Below are positions 43,356-52,833 of a stretch of DNA of 64,000 nucleotides, piece by piece. The position numbers were made by a program, and so were the translations under genes. The stretch is taken from NCBI RefSeq assembly GCF_004329815.1, contig NZ_SJPE01000007.1, positions 94,976 to 158,975 on the forward strand, written 5' to 3'. Positions within the stretch are counted from its first letter, which is position 1; each line of letters opens with the position of its first letter. A model generated the notes under the pieces. The model had not been told where the DNA came from, did not search any database, and saw only the letters and a program-made list of their open reading frames with translations. The stretch comes from Flavobacterium silvisoli (lineage in GTDB: Bacteria > Bacteroidota > Bacteroidia > Flavobacteriales > Flavobacteriaceae).

Positions 43356-45050
43356 TTATTTTAATAACTGAGCGGCATTAATCCATTGCCAAACATGAAA
43401 ACTACTCTGATTATCGCCGTTATAAAAATTATCGAGTTCCTTTTGCAAGCTCGATTTATCAAACCAACTATGATTTTGCAACAAGTCTACTTCTGCAGTA
43501 ACCCATTCTTTCAAATCGTCCGAAAGCCATTCGCGCTGCGGGGTTTGTAACGGACGTTTGGGTGCCAACACTAAGTCTTTTTGCAAAAATCGTTCGGCAA
43601 TTTTTCGCAACATCCACTTTTGGATGCCGTCTTTTATTTTAAACTCTTGGGGCCGGCTGAAAATATATTCCACCAATTCGTAATCTAAGAAAGGTTCACG
43701 CAATTCGGTTCCGTACAACATAGAAACCCTGTCATTAAAACGCAAAGCACGGGGAATCTTAGTGTAAAACAAGTCGCGGTATTGCAGATTCAGCAAAGCA
43801 TCATCAAAAGGTTTCGGATAGTTGGTTTTAGTATAATTTTTAGCAAAATCAATCTCTAAAACATTTGTTCTGACTGGTGATTTGCTAATGCCCTGAATAC
43901 TATTTTGGGACTGATTGACATAATAATCATAACCTGCCCAGGCTTCATCAGAGCCTTGCCCGTCCAGTAAAACCTTAACTCCTTTTTGCCGGGCTGCCTG
44001 AAAAATTTTTGAGTAAGCCAAGGTGGGAATTCCCCCGTAAGGTTCAGCCTGGTGTTTTGCCATCTGCAACGCCAAATCCGGAATTTCCTGAGCGGAAAGT
44101 GGACAAACAGTCAAATAATATGGTCGGTTTTCCAACATAGCTTTTACCCAAGTTAACTCATCATATCTTTCGTCATTGGTGATAAAAGTAAACGCTTCTA
44201 CAGCCGATTTGTCTATGTCCTGCTGATCAATCAAAGCCAATAGGGTACTGGAATCAAGACCTCCGCTCAAATTAAAACCCACCGGCACATCAGCCCGAAA
44301 ACGAAAAGTAATGGCTTTCAAAAGCAGGTTCGTAATGTATTCTTCCTCATTTTGCTCAAAATGCGATTGCAACTGGGCAATACGCTCTTCAAAATGATAC
44401 CACTTTTTGATATTCAATTGCTTATTTTTGAATGTCAGTGAATGACCTCCCGGCAATTGTTGAATATGTTGCCAAAAGGTTTCGTCAGGATTGCCGTAAC
44501 TGCCTTCGGAAAAATAGTGAAGCCATACACTATCTTTCGGTTTTTTAGCTATCCCGACACTCCAAAACGGATTGATTTCGGAAGCAAAAATAAAATCATT
44601 ACCATCCCAAAAATAATAAAACGGCTTAACGCCAAAACGATCCCGGGCCGCAAACAAACACTGCTCTCTTTTGTCCCAAACCGCAAATGAAAACATACCG
44701 TTAAATCGGGATAAACAATCTTCTCCCCACTCCCGGTAAGCGTTCAGCAATACTTCGGTATCTGATGTTGTTTTGAATCTATAGCGCGACTGAAGTTCTT
44801 TTCTGAGCTCTACGTAATTGTAGATTTCGCCATTAAAAACTAAGACAAAATTTCCACAATCACTAAAAAAAGGCTGATTGGCATTTTCCGATAAATCGAT
44901 AATACTCAAACGGTTGTGACCAAGACCAATGCGGTTTTCCTCTAACCAAAAGTCGGTATAATCAGGCCCTCGGTGCTTTTGAGCTTGGAGCAGGCTGGCC
45001 AAATTTTGTTGATTAGCCTTGTTTCCTATGATTCCGGTAATTCCACACAT
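43356..45050 (-). CDS. asnB: Asparagine synthase (glutamine-hydrolysing) family protein
   Basis: A 564-residue AsnB-type amidotransferase. The N-terminal glutaminase starts MCGITGIIG with Cys2 as nucleophile, followed by LGHNRLSIIDL, FNGEIYNYVELR and SDTEVLL. The synthetase domain has GFNLSGGLDSSTLLALI (PP-loop) and LLDGQGSDEAWAGYDYY. It is full length. In glycan loci such proteins are thought to amidate uronic or other carboxylic sugars, as WbpS does. It lies one base past the neuA stop and is coupled to the nonulosonic acid genes. Confidence 0.9.
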   Translation of the reverse strand: MCGITGIIGNKANQQNLASLLQAQKHRGPDYTDFWLEENRIGLGHNRLSIIDLSENANQPFFSDCGNFVLVFNGEIYNYVELRKELQSRYRFKTTSDTEVLLNAYREWGEDCLSRFNGMFSFAVWDKREQCLFAARDRFGVKPFYYFWDGNDFIFASEINPFWSVGIAKKPKDSVWLHYFSEGSYGNPDETFWQHIQQLPGGHSLTFKNKQLNIKKWYHFEERIAQLQSHFEQNEEEYITNLLLKAITFRFRADVPVGFNLSGGLDSSTLLALIDQQDIDKSAVEAFTFITNDERYDELTWVKAMLENRPYYLTVCPLSAQEIPDLALQMAKHQAEPYGGIPTLAYSKIFQAARQKGVKVLLDGQGSDEAWAGYDYYVNQSQNSIQGISKSPVRTNVLEIDFAKNYTKTNYPKPFDDALLNLQYRDLFYTKIPRALRFNDRVSMLYGTELREPFLDYELVEYIFSRPQEFKIKDGIQKWMLRKIAERFLQKDLVLAPKRPLQTPQREWLSDDLKEWVTAEVDLLQNHSWFDKSSLQKELDNFYNGDNQSSFHVWQWINAAQLLK

Positions 45051-45746
45051 TTACCAACCCAATTTGATGATTAAGGATTCAGCTTGTTTCCAATCCTCCA
45101 TGGTATCAATATTGACATAAAAATCGGGATTACTCTCAATATAAGCTACTGATTCTCCCAAAAAACTCCCGTTTTTAATCACCGAGGTTTTGGTAATATA
45201 CACTGAGCCGTCACGGTGAAAAGCTTTGGGCAAGTCCTGCCTTCTCGGAATCATAACGGCATCTCCGGTGGCAATTTTGAGCAAACCTTCTTGGGTTTCC
45301 TCAAAAGTCCAATGCGGATTATACTCGTGAGGAACCGGTAAAACACTAACTAAAGAGTCTGACTGTTTCTCGATAAATTTTCGGATGGCGGCATCAATAA
45401 AACCCTTCTCACGAAACGGACTGGTAGGTTGCAGCAAACAAACCGCATCAAAAAAAATGTTTTGTTTCTCAAAAAAATCAATAGCATGCTGCACCACTTC
45501 GATAGAAGTGGAAGTGTCCTGAGCTAATTCGGATGGACGGATAAAAGGTGGTTTACACCCCGAAATTTCAGCAGCAATAGCAATTTCCTCGTCGTCCGTA
45601 GAGACAATAACATCAGTCAGTAATTCAGATTCTTTTGCTGCATGAATGGTATATTCTATCAAAGGCATTTTGCCCAAGAGTTTGATGTTTTTTCTCGGTA
45701 CTCCTTTAGAGCCGCCTCGCGCAGGTATAATGCCCAATATTCTCAT
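45051..45746 (-). CDS. neuA: CMP-nonulosonic acid synthetase (NeuA/LegF-type cytidylyltransferase)
   Basis: A 231-residue nucleotidyltransferase: ILGIIPARGGSKGVPRKNIKLL (the CTP-binding N-terminal motif), PLIEYTIHAA, VIVSTDDEEIA, CLLQPTSPFR and YVNIDTMEDW. It activates a nine-carbon keto acid with CMP. The substrate could be Neu5Ac, legionaminic acid or pseudaminic acid. neuC lies directly upstream, sharing one base. Confidence 0.9.
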   Translation of the reverse strand: MRILGIIPARGGSKGVPRKNIKLLGKMPLIEYTIHAAKESELLTDVIVSTDDEEIAIAAEISGCKPPFIRPSELAQDTSTSIEVVQHAIDFFEKQNIFFDAVCLLQPTSPFREKGFIDAAIRKFIEKQSDSLVSVLPVPHEYNPHWTFEETQEGLLKIATGDAVMIPRRQDLPKAFHRDGSVYITKTSVIKNGSFLGESVAYIESNPDFYVNIDTMEDWKQAESLIIKLGW

Positions 45747-46906
45747 TAGTACGTAATGGTTTTATGAAACTGCAAGGGCAGTTCTTTTAACAATAAGGCT
45801 ATTTTTTCTCCGGCATCACCTCCCCCGTAAACATCTGATTTCGATCGATTGTTGCGATTTAAAATGGTTGTGATAGCTGACACTATTTCGTTTTCATCAT
45901 AAGAAACATCTACTACATTATTTCCGCGGTCACGGCGATTTTGGCGCGAACCAATGTTCACAACCGGTACGCCTAAATAAGCACATTCGCGAATGCCCAC
46001 GCTTGAGTTCCCAACCAAACACAGGGAAGCATTCAATAAATTCAGGAAATCGTTACCTTCCATATTTTTGAAAAAATGCACATTTTTCATAGTATATTTT
46101 TCGCGGAAAGAACGAATTCCTGTTGAAGTTCCATCGGCCCCGGCATCTACATTGGGCCAGAACCACAGGGTTGGTTTGTTGATTTTTTGTATAGCTCTTA
46201 AAGTGGCTTCTATGTGTTTTCTGGAATCCTGATATTCGTTGGTTACCGGATGTTGCATCACTACTATGTAACCGTTACTCAAATCGGGTTGCGAGCCCAC
46301 ACCCCCATACTTTTCATACGGATTAAAAGTCAAATGAGTATGTTTGGAAATCTCCTGAGCAATGTCGATAGAAGGACAGCCGGTATTGAAAACCATAGCC
46401 TCATTTTCGCCCAGTTGTATCACTCTTTTTTTAGCATTTTCAGAAGCTACAAAATGATAATCGGCTAGTTTGGTAATCGAATGTCTTACCTTTTCATCAA
46501 TGTTCCCAGTTACTTCACCTCCTTGTATATGTGCCAAAGGAATGTTCATATATGAAGCCGAAATAGCCGTTGCCATAGTTTCAAACCGATCGGCTACTGT
46601 TACTACTATGTCGGGTTTAAGATTATCAAAAACGGTAGACAATTCAAGAATTCCGATTCCGGTTGTTTTGGCTGCTGCAGTAAGGTTTTCACCTTCCAAC
46701 ACATTGAATACTTTGGCGGCAATTTCAAAACCATCCTTTTCGATATAATTCACGGCACTTCCGTATCGGTCAAGCAATGCCGAGGCTGCAATAATAAGCT
46801 GCAACTCCAGTTCCGGATGCTTTTGTATGGCTGTCAAAACGGTTTTAACCCGGCTGTAGGAAGGGCGTGCGGTGATGACTACTGCTATTTTTCTTTTTTC
46901 GCTCAT
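45746..46906 (-). CDS. neuC: UDP-N-acetylhexosamine 2-epimerase, hydrolysing (NeuC/LegG type)
   Basis: A 386-residue hydrolysing epimerase. Diagnostic blocks are VVITARPSYSRVKTVL, VADRFETMATAISASYMNIPLAHIQGGEVTG, VRHSITKLADYHFVAS and MVFNTGCPSIDIA, ending with a glycosyltransferase-like GNSSVGIRECAYLGVPVVNIGSRQ. It gives ManNAc from UDP-GlcNAc (sialic acid route) or the 6-deoxy-diacetamido-mannose from UDP-diNAc-bacillosamine (legionaminic acid route). The other genes in the locus favour the second, as inference. It overlaps neuB by 4 bases. Confidence 0.9.
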   Translation of the reverse strand: MSEKRKIAVVITARPSYSRVKTVLTAIQKHPELELQLIIAASALLDRYGSAVNYIEKDGFEIAAKVFNVLEGENLTAAAKTTGIGILELSTVFDNLKPDIVVTVADRFETMATAISASYMNIPLAHIQGGEVTGNIDEKVRHSITKLADYHFVASENAKKRVIQLGENEAMVFNTGCPSIDIAQEISKHTHLTFNPYEKYGGVGSQPDLSNGYIVVMQHPVTNEYQDSRKHIEATLRAIQKINKPTLWFWPNVDAGADGTSTGIRSFREKYTMKNVHFFKNMEGNDFLNLLNASLCLVGNSSVGIRECAYLGVPVVNIGSRQNRRDRGNNVVDVSYDENEIVSAITTILNRNNRSKSDVYGGGDAGEKIALLLKELPLQFHKTITY

Positions 46907-47910
46907 GCTAAATCTTCTTCATTCAAAAAATCCCATTGGGACATATCTCTTTTTAATTTTCGACCTAAAACAGATTTAAAATCAGTGGCCGAAATACCAT
47001 ATCCTTTAGGCTTTTTACTTTCCAAATCATCAAAAGTCAGGGCATGTCCTTTGGGTAAATTTTTATTTAAGGCTAATGATTTTTCAAAGATGGTTTTCAA
47101 CTCCTTGAAACTCTCATTATCGTTTTTATTGATTGGATGGCGGAGCGCCAAATGAATGGCATTAACCGCTTCAACCAGCTCTTTGGTTTCCTCTAAAGTC
47201 AACGATGCCGGAGCATCGGGACCAAAAAGCCCGCGATGGAAAACCACGTGAAACTCCAAAATTTCAGCACCCAAAGCAACGGCGGCTATACCGGTGGCAA
47301 CTTTAGCCGAATGATCAGAAAAACCAACGGCAACCTGATAGCGTTCTTTTAGTTCGTTGATAACATTAAACCCGTATTGTTCCGGTTGCGTAGGGTAAGC
47401 GGTGGTGCATTGTAATAGTGAAAATCGGGCTTTTCTGCTTCGGAGAAATGCAACGGTTTGGTCTAATTCTGAATAACTGCTCATTCCCGAAGAGAGAATA
47501 ATGGGTTTTCCGGTTGATGCAATTTTTTCTAACAACAGAAAATTAGTCACTTCGCCGGAACCAATTTTATAACTGTGAACTCCAACTTCTTCGAGCCAAT
47601 CTACTGCCAAATTACTGAATGGAGAACAGATAAAATCTAGATGAACCTCCTCACAATGTTTTTTAATGTCTTTCCATTGACTGAGCGTAAATTCCATTCG
47701 TTTCCAATAGTCGAACCGCGTAACATCTGCTCTTGAAAATTGCACCCTAAAAGGTTCGTACGGACTGCTTTCGGCCTCAGCTATGTGCATTTGAAACTTG
47801 ATAGCCTGGACACCGGTTTGAGCCACTGCATCAATATAAGCATGCAATGTCCCTAAACTTCCGTCGTGCGCCTGAGCAATTTCGGCAATTAAATAGGGTT
47901 TGGTTTTCAT
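46903..47910 (-). CDS. neuB: N-acetylneuraminate / legionaminate synthase (NeuB family)
   Basis: A 335-residue synthase that condenses phosphoenolpyruvate with a six-carbon amino sugar. A TIM barrel (about 1-265) has IAEIAQAHDGSLGTLHAYIDA, IKFQMHIAE, SHSYKIGSGE-like YKIGSGEVTNFLLLE, ILSSGMSSYSELDQTV, CTTAYPTQPEQYG and VGFSDHSA. A SAF (antifreeze-like) domain ends the protein (NLPKGHALTFDDLESKKPKGYGI). It starts the NeuB-C-A block after the GT2 gene, 30 bases apart. The substrate is not determined. Confidence 0.92.
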   Translation of the reverse strand: MKTKPYLIAEIAQAHDGSLGTLHAYIDAVAQTGVQAIKFQMHIAEAESSPYEPFRVQFSRADVTRFDYWKRMEFTLSQWKDIKKHCEEVHLDFICSPFSNLAVDWLEEVGVHSYKIGSGEVTNFLLLEKIASTGKPIILSSGMSSYSELDQTVAFLRSRKARFSLLQCTTAYPTQPEQYGFNVINELKERYQVAVGFSDHSAKVATGIAAVALGAEILEFHVVFHRGLFGPDAPASLTLEETKELVEAVNAIHLALRHPINKNDNESFKELKTIFEKSLALNKNLPKGHALTFDDLESKKPKGYGISATDFKSVLGRKLKRDMSQWDFLNEEDLA

Positions 47911-47940
47911 TAAAAATCCGTTGAAAGGAAGTAAAAGTAA

Positions 47941-48852
47941 CTAATTTTCCGGTTTCCAATAAATTTTTGCTTCTTTTAATTTTGTGTATTTCTGATATTC
48001 TTCAAGGGTTAGCGCATTTCGATGCCTAACTATTTTACCGAAATGAGTAATCAAATCCCATTTGGCTAAAAACAAAGGTTTGATAACTCTAAAATCGCCT
48101 TTGAAGATTTTAGTTTTGTATTGCATCCAAATCGAATAAGACAAAATTCGGGGGATTTTACTAATCGGATAAAGCAACATCATATTAAACCAATCTGCCC
48201 GAATAGCCCTTCGATACCTGATTCCGAAATCATTGCTGGCGATGTAACGTTTTTTTAATTCTACGCGATGATTCACCAGTACAGTCGGCAAATAATGCAC
48301 CTCCCATTGATTTTTAAATAAATTCATCGCCGCAAAAGTCTCTTCACCGTAAAAAATATACCAATCCGGATAATCAGGAATGGCTTCCCAGGCAGCTTTT
48401 CGAAAACAATGACCACATCCGATAAAGCTTTTTACTATTTCGGGTTGATCAGTAGTAAAATGAGATTCAGGTTCTTGTCTCGACCAAAAAACCCTGAATG
48501 AAACAACCCCGCAACGGCTGTTTTGCAGAAAATAATTTTCGATAATTTCTAACGGATTCTGTGTCAAAAAATGCAAATCATCATCTAAGGAAATCAGGTA
48601 TTCTCCTTTGGCCAATTGGTTCAATCGGTTTCTGTTGTGAATGAGTCCTTTTGATTTTTCGTTTCTCAAAAGCACAATTTGCGGATAATTGTTACTGATG
48701 TAATCAAAAGTACCGTCATCGGATGCATCGTCGTATATCAGTACTTCGACCTCTTCTTGGTGAAGCAGATTTTCAATTTTCTGCAGGGTGATTTTTAATT
48801 CCTCAAGTCGGTTTTTGGTAGTAATTACTATAGAAAATTTGATCGGATTCAT
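47941..48852 (-). CDS. Glycosyltransferase family 2
   Basis: A 303-residue GT-A enzyme: FSIVITTKNRLEELKITLQKI, VLIYDDASDDGTFDYI, NEKSKGLIHNRNRLNQLAKGEYLISLDDDLHFL (the DDD motif), and a later FYGEETFAAMNLFKN. A C-terminal basic/aromatic part may touch the membrane. Substrate unknown. It overlaps the preceding gene by 4 bases. Confidence 0.9.
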   Translation of the reverse strand: MNPIKFSIVITTKNRLEELKITLQKIENLLHQEEVEVLIYDDASDDGTFDYISNNYPQIVLLRNEKSKGLIHNRNRLNQLAKGEYLISLDDDLHFLTQNPLEIIENYFLQNSRCGVVSFRVFWSRQEPESHFTTDQPEIVKSFIGCGHCFRKAAWEAIPDYPDWYIFYGEETFAAMNLFKNQWEVHYLPTVLVNHRVELKKRYIASNDFGIRYRRAIRADWFNMMLLYPISKIPRILSYSIWMQYKTKIFKGDFRVIKPLFLAKWDLITHFGKIVRHRNALTLEEYQKYTKLKEAKIYWKPEN

Positions 48853-50084
48853 TTCAACAGAATGTTATTTAGAGTCTGTTTCAAATTAATCTCAGTAGAA
48901 TAATCAATCAAATCCTGACGATTCAGACGCAGTTCCTCCGGATTGTTTTTCCAAATGGCATACAAATCCGAAATGTTCTTTTCAATCGCCTCTACATCGT
49001 TGGCTTCAGACCAATAAGGATACTGATTCCCCAACAAACGCTTGACTTCGCTGTAATAAGGTCCCAAAATCAAAATGGGTTTGTTGGCTACCACACAATT
49101 GGGAAACTTCCCGGGCAAAAACGGACTAATCTCTGAAACAGCTTCCAATATAATATTGACAGAGACCTCCTTTTCTAAGGACTGTACTGTTTTGTATTCT
49201 AAATAATCTTTGATGATAATATTCGGGTGGTTGAGATAAGGTTGTAAAACAGACTCGTGGCAGGAATGATTGCCTATCAAATACAATTTAGCCTCTGATC
49301 TTGCCGAGGAATGGTTATCCAAAAAACGGAGAAATCCTTCAATCAAAAATTTAGGATTGCGCTGTCTGAGCAGATTACCGGCATGCAGTAACGAAAATTC
49401 ATTGCGGATAAAAAAGTCGGGCAACGGAGCCGCTTGCGTTTCTGTTTTGATTTGATGCGGAATTATGACGCTTTTATGGGCAACTTCAGGAAAATAACTC
49501 TCCATCCATTCTTTTAAAAGCAAACTCGGAAATGCCAAATGAGCTGATTTTTGAGTTATAGCCAAAACAAAAGCTTCTTTGACTTCATAACTTTTCTCAA
49601 CCCAATTGTAAGGACGGGGATACATGTGAAACGGATAAGGATCGTGTATGTAAGCCATCCATTTAGTATGCAACTCAGGTAACTGTAACAATGCTCTGTG
49701 TGGCCTGAAACTGCTTCCTTTGCTAAGCGTCAACACTAAATCAGGATTGAAATCGAGGTGTTTTTTTATGCCTTTTTTGATCGAATGAGTATCGTTGGTA
49801 TGTGTAAACGAAAAACCGAAAATCTTCTCTAAATGGGTATTGATGTAAATTTTGGTATGCCGTTGAAAAACCCTTACAGCCCTTGAAAGCAGATAGTTTA
49901 TCGAAATTTTATTTTCCTTCAGCCACACACATTCAATGCCTTCAAGTTGAATTTCTTGGTGAGTGTAATGCAGGACTTTGAGCTGAAAACCGGCTTTTTG
50001 TAAATTGGAGATCAAGGCCACATTCACCTTAGAACCACTGCTGTCTTCAACATTTATCGATTCGGATATAACTAAAATTTTCAT
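48849..50084 (-). CDS. Glycosyltransferase, GT4-like, divergent
   Basis: A 411-residue protein from the ATG at 50084 (MKILVISESINVEDSSGSKV); an ATG 19 codons upstream gives a poorer start. N-terminal Rossmann half, then SLLHAGNLLRQRNPKFLIEGF, LIGNHSCHESVLQPY and EVSVNIILEAVSEISPFLPGKFPNCVVANKPILILGP in shorter blocks. The usual EX7E motif is weak (EISPFLPGKF). It is a GT-B transferase of uncertain family, in series with the GT2 genes. Confidence 0.72.
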   Translation of the reverse strand: MKILVISESINVEDSSGSKVNVALISNLQKAGFQLKVLHYTHQEIQLEGIECVWLKENKISINYLLSRAVRVFQRHTKIYINTHLEKIFGFSFTHTNDTHSIKKGIKKHLDFNPDLVLTLSKGSSFRPHRALLQLPELHTKWMAYIHDPYPFHMYPRPYNWVEKSYEVKEAFVLAITQKSAHLAFPSLLLKEWMESYFPEVAHKSVIIPHQIKTETQAAPLPDFFIRNEFSLLHAGNLLRQRNPKFLIEGFLRFLDNHSSARSEAKLYLIGNHSCHESVLQPYLNHPNIIIKDYLEYKTVQSLEKEVSVNIILEAVSEISPFLPGKFPNCVVANKPILILGPYYSEVKRLLGNQYPYWSEANDVEAIEKNISDLYAIWKNNPEELRLNRQDLIDYSTEINLKQTLNNILLK

Positions 50085-50147
50085 GCTTGCGAATGTACTA
50101 AATATTTTGCTATGGCTTTGAAGGTCAAAGGCGAAACCCAAACTCCT

Positions 50148-51041
50148 TTAGTTTCTCCAAAACGTTTTCAGAAAAAGCTGTCGGACTTCGTATTGAAACT
50201 GTTTTAGTTTCATAAAAAATCCCGGGTCCGGTTTTTCAAAATAGGCCACGACTCTCTTGCTCCAATCGTCATCAAGCCAACTTTGAAAGAAATCGGGTTC
50301 AGCACCATTCGCATACCAGATTTTAGCTTCACTGCACTGTTCCTTCAAAAAAATATGATACGCCGGATAATGGGTGTCTACGACAACATTATAGCCCAGA
50401 GCTTGTGCACGGGTACAGAAATGACGGTCTTCTCCCTGATAGCCTAAGCTCATCAAACGGTTAAAGTTCAGGTTTTTGGATAAAATTTCTTTGGTCAGCA
50501 AGGTGCAGGCACCGCCACCGCCAACGGTATACTTTCCTTTTTGGGTCAATTTTAAAATGGTTTCAGGCCCCACGTAAGACCAGGAATGATGGTCCCAGGC
50601 ATTAGGTTTATGAAAAGTTTGTTTGAAGAAAAGGGTCCAGAAAACTTCAAAGATAAAATGTTCGTTTTGCTGTACCAAATGCGTCAATGTCATGGGGTGA
50701 AGTACCAAATCAGAATCAACTAAAAACAAATAATCATAATCGTGTTGCAAGGCATACTGAATGGCATTGTTCTTAATTGCTATGATGCGGTCGATTCGGG
50801 AAACATTCCAGTTGTGATCACTGTAATCACTTGATTTCAAGTTTATTTTAGAAAGCAAGTTACAGTTATTAGCTTTACAGAACTCATTCAGAAAAGCACT
50901 TTCCTCGGAAGTTTCGGAATCATCGTAAAAAAGATACTCCAACACAAATCCTTCCTGTTTCAGATTCAGGTAAGATTGCAGTGAAATTTCAAGTATTTCT
51001 TTTGGTTTGCGTATAGAAGAAAATAAAACTATCCTTTTCAT
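50148..51041 (-). CDS. Glycosyltransferase, GT2-like
   Basis: A 297-residue GT-A-type protein: RIVLFSSIRKPKEILEISLQSYL, LEYLFYDDSETSEES, RIIAIKNNAIQYALQHDYDYLFLVDSDLVLHP (DSD motif). GGGGACTLLTKEILSKNLNF and GYQGEDRHFCTRAQALG form the acceptor side. Its overall likeness is to uncharacterised GT2 members of glycan loci. It is followed after 0 bases by the next GT2 gene in reverse order (51042 start of its stop), so they are cotranscribed. Confidence 0.8.
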   Translation of the reverse strand: MKRIVLFSSIRKPKEILEISLQSYLNLKQEGFVLEYLFYDDSETSEESAFLNEFCKANNCNLLSKINLKSSDYSDHNWNVSRIDRIIAIKNNAIQYALQHDYDYLFLVDSDLVLHPMTLTHLVQQNEHFIFEVFWTLFFKQTFHKPNAWDHHSWSYVGPETILKLTQKGKYTVGGGGACTLLTKEILSKNLNFNRLMSLGYQGEDRHFCTRAQALGYNVVVDTHYPAYHIFLKEQCSEAKIWYANGAEPDFFQSWLDDDWSKRVVAYFEKPDPGFFMKLKQFQYEVRQLFLKTFWRN

Positions 51042-51926
51042 TTAGCGTCTGATTATTTTAATTATGCTTCTTTTAATGGTTTTCAGCATGCGATTATAGT
51101 TAAAAGACAACACGTTGAGCAGATAGTAAAAATAAGCTTTTGTCGGAGAAAGAAACCCCAATGAAAAAAAGTATTTGCTTTTGAGTACTGTCATGGCTAA
51201 GCGAGGGCTGTCTAAACCTTCGGAAACCGAAGATTTTCCACCCAAATGCACCAAAGTAACTAATGGATGTAAAACAATTTTACATCCTTTTTTATGGTAA
51301 CGGTAGCACAGTTCCATGTCTTCATAATACATGTGAAACCGGGGATCAAACAAACCAAACTGGTCAATACTCTTTTTTCTGATCATCATGGCAGCTCCCG
51401 AAACATAATCGACTTCTTTGGGCTTTTCAAAATCACATTTTTTGGAAATAGCATTTATTTCTTTCAGATAGTCGGGGTCCATGTTCTTTTTGAATCCTAA
51501 GTCGTACAGGAGTTTATCTTCGGTCAAATAGTTCCCGTGACAAAGGTTTGGCTGATGATTGCCATCGATAAGATTGGTTCCGCAGATGATTACCTCAGCA
51601 TGGTTTTGATCCTCCATATACGAAAACAAGCGTTTGATTCCGTCGTCTATCAGATAAGCATCGGAATTCAGTAGAAAAACATATTTTCCGCTGCAAAATG
51701 GCAGTGCTTTGTTATTGGCCTTCCCAAAGCCCAGGTTTTTATCCAATCGAATAAATCGGACATTTTTTTTGGCTTGCAGGAGCGATTCTAAACGGGTTTC
51801 TCTCGAATTATTGTCGACCACAATCACTTCACATTCCAAACCGGAAGTAAATTCAAAAACAGAATTGACGGCTTGCAATGTCAAAGCATCAGTGTTAAAA
51901 TTGACTATAATAAAAGAAATGTCCAT
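51042..51926 (-). CDS. Glycosyltransferase family 2 (rhamnosyltransferase-like)
   Basis: A 294-residue GT-A enzyme: ISFIIVNFNTDALTLQAVNSVFEF, CEVIVVDNNSRETRLESLL, RLDKNLGFGKANNKALPFCSGKYVFLLNSDAYLI (NSDA motif) and DYVSGAAMMIRKKSIDQFGLFDPRFHMYYEDMELCYRYHKKG in blocks. This is the WbbL/rhamnosyltransferase-like GT2 form. The true donor is unknown. Confidence 0.88.
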   Translation of the reverse strand: MDISFIIVNFNTDALTLQAVNSVFEFTSGLECEVIVVDNNSRETRLESLLQAKKNVRFIRLDKNLGFGKANNKALPFCSGKYVFLLNSDAYLIDDGIKRLFSYMEDQNHAEVIICGTNLIDGNHQPNLCHGNYLTEDKLLYDLGFKKNMDPDYLKEINAISKKCDFEKPKEVDYVSGAAMMIRKKSIDQFGLFDPRFHMYYEDMELCYRYHKKGCKIVLHPLVTLVHLGGKSSVSEGLDSPRLAMTVLKSKYFFSLGFLSPTKAYFYYLLNVLSFNYNRMLKTIKRSIIKIIRR

Positions 51927-51932
51927 CCTTAT

Positions 51933-52829
51933 TTATTTGAATTTTCTGCTAATTCTTTTCAGAATATTTAATCCTATTTTCAGTCGAATGGCTAGATTTT
52001 GAATGGCTATTTGCACCAATGATATTGGTCCCAAATGGGGAGCAGTCTGATTCAAATCGGTCATGAGTTCACTTACAGTTGCCGCTTTTTTGAAGAGTAA
52101 AAAATCCCATGAAATCTCATCTAAAGGATGAAAATTGGCTACTGACCGGTAATTTTCTTCATTTATATTTTTCCAAAAGTCGACAAACTTCGCGGTATCA
52201 AAATCATCGCGATGTCCCCAATTGGTTATTTTGGTCGTAATCTCACTTTCTGATCTGGCCCATGATTGATGCACCACATCAATATTTAGCGATAATTTTG
52301 TTATTCTGTTGTTGTTTCTGGCCGCAGTATATTTGGGACAATTGGTAACAAAATTGAACTTGTCTTTTTTATTGATGATTAAAAATCCTTCGGGGGTTTC
52401 TTTGAACAAAATAATCATATTGCCCTGAAGGGTGACCGGAAACAGGCGGGAAAACCACAGCAAATGGGAATTATGTCTTAAGAAAGCGGCCAATTCTTTA
52501 AAATGTAACACGTATTCATCCGAGTCAAGCTGAACAATCCATCCTTTTCCCATTCGTTTAGCCAGTAAATTGCGTTGTCTGGTTTCGCACTGTATCGGAG
52601 TTAACTCGGGAACATAAAATACTTCCGAATGAAATTCTATTTTTTTTTCGACATCAAAAGCAGCGATTTCGTCATAAAAACTATCAGGAATAAAGACAGG
52701 GTTCCCACTCCAAGTCTTATTTTCGGCATCTACCGAAAGGTAAATTTTATCGGCATGATTATACACCTGTTGCAAGGCTACAGGCAACAATTCATAATCA
52801 TACGAAACTAAAAATCCGACTTTAATCAT
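51933..52829 (-). CDS. Glycosyltransferase, GT2-like
   Basis: A 298-residue protein from the ATG at 52829, 4 bases after the wzt stop; an in-frame ATG 40 codons earlier lies inside wzt. VGFLVSYDYELLPVALQQVYNHADKIYLSVD opens a GT-A domain in pieces, and GWIVQLDSDEYVLHFKEL is the DxD region. The C-terminal part (HQSWARSESEI, WGHRDDFDTAKF) recalls glycosyltransferases of the Glyco_tranf_2_4 type. Specificity unknown. It is the first transferase after the ABC exporter genes in the transcript. Confidence 0.78.
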   Translation of the reverse strand: MIKVGFLVSYDYELLPVALQQVYNHADKIYLSVDAENKTWSGNPVFIPDSFYDEIAAFDVEKKIEFHSEVFYVPELTPIQCETRQRNLLAKRMGKGWIVQLDSDEYVLHFKELAAFLRHNSHLLWFSRLFPVTLQGNMIILFKETPEGFLIINKKDKFNFVTNCPKYTAARNNNRITKLSLNIDVVHQSWARSESEITTKITNWGHRDDFDTAKFVDFWKNINEENYRSVANFHPLDEISWDFLLFKKAATVSELMTDLNQTAPHLGPISLVQIAIQNLAIRLKIGLNILKRISRKFK

Positions 52830-52833
52830 TACT

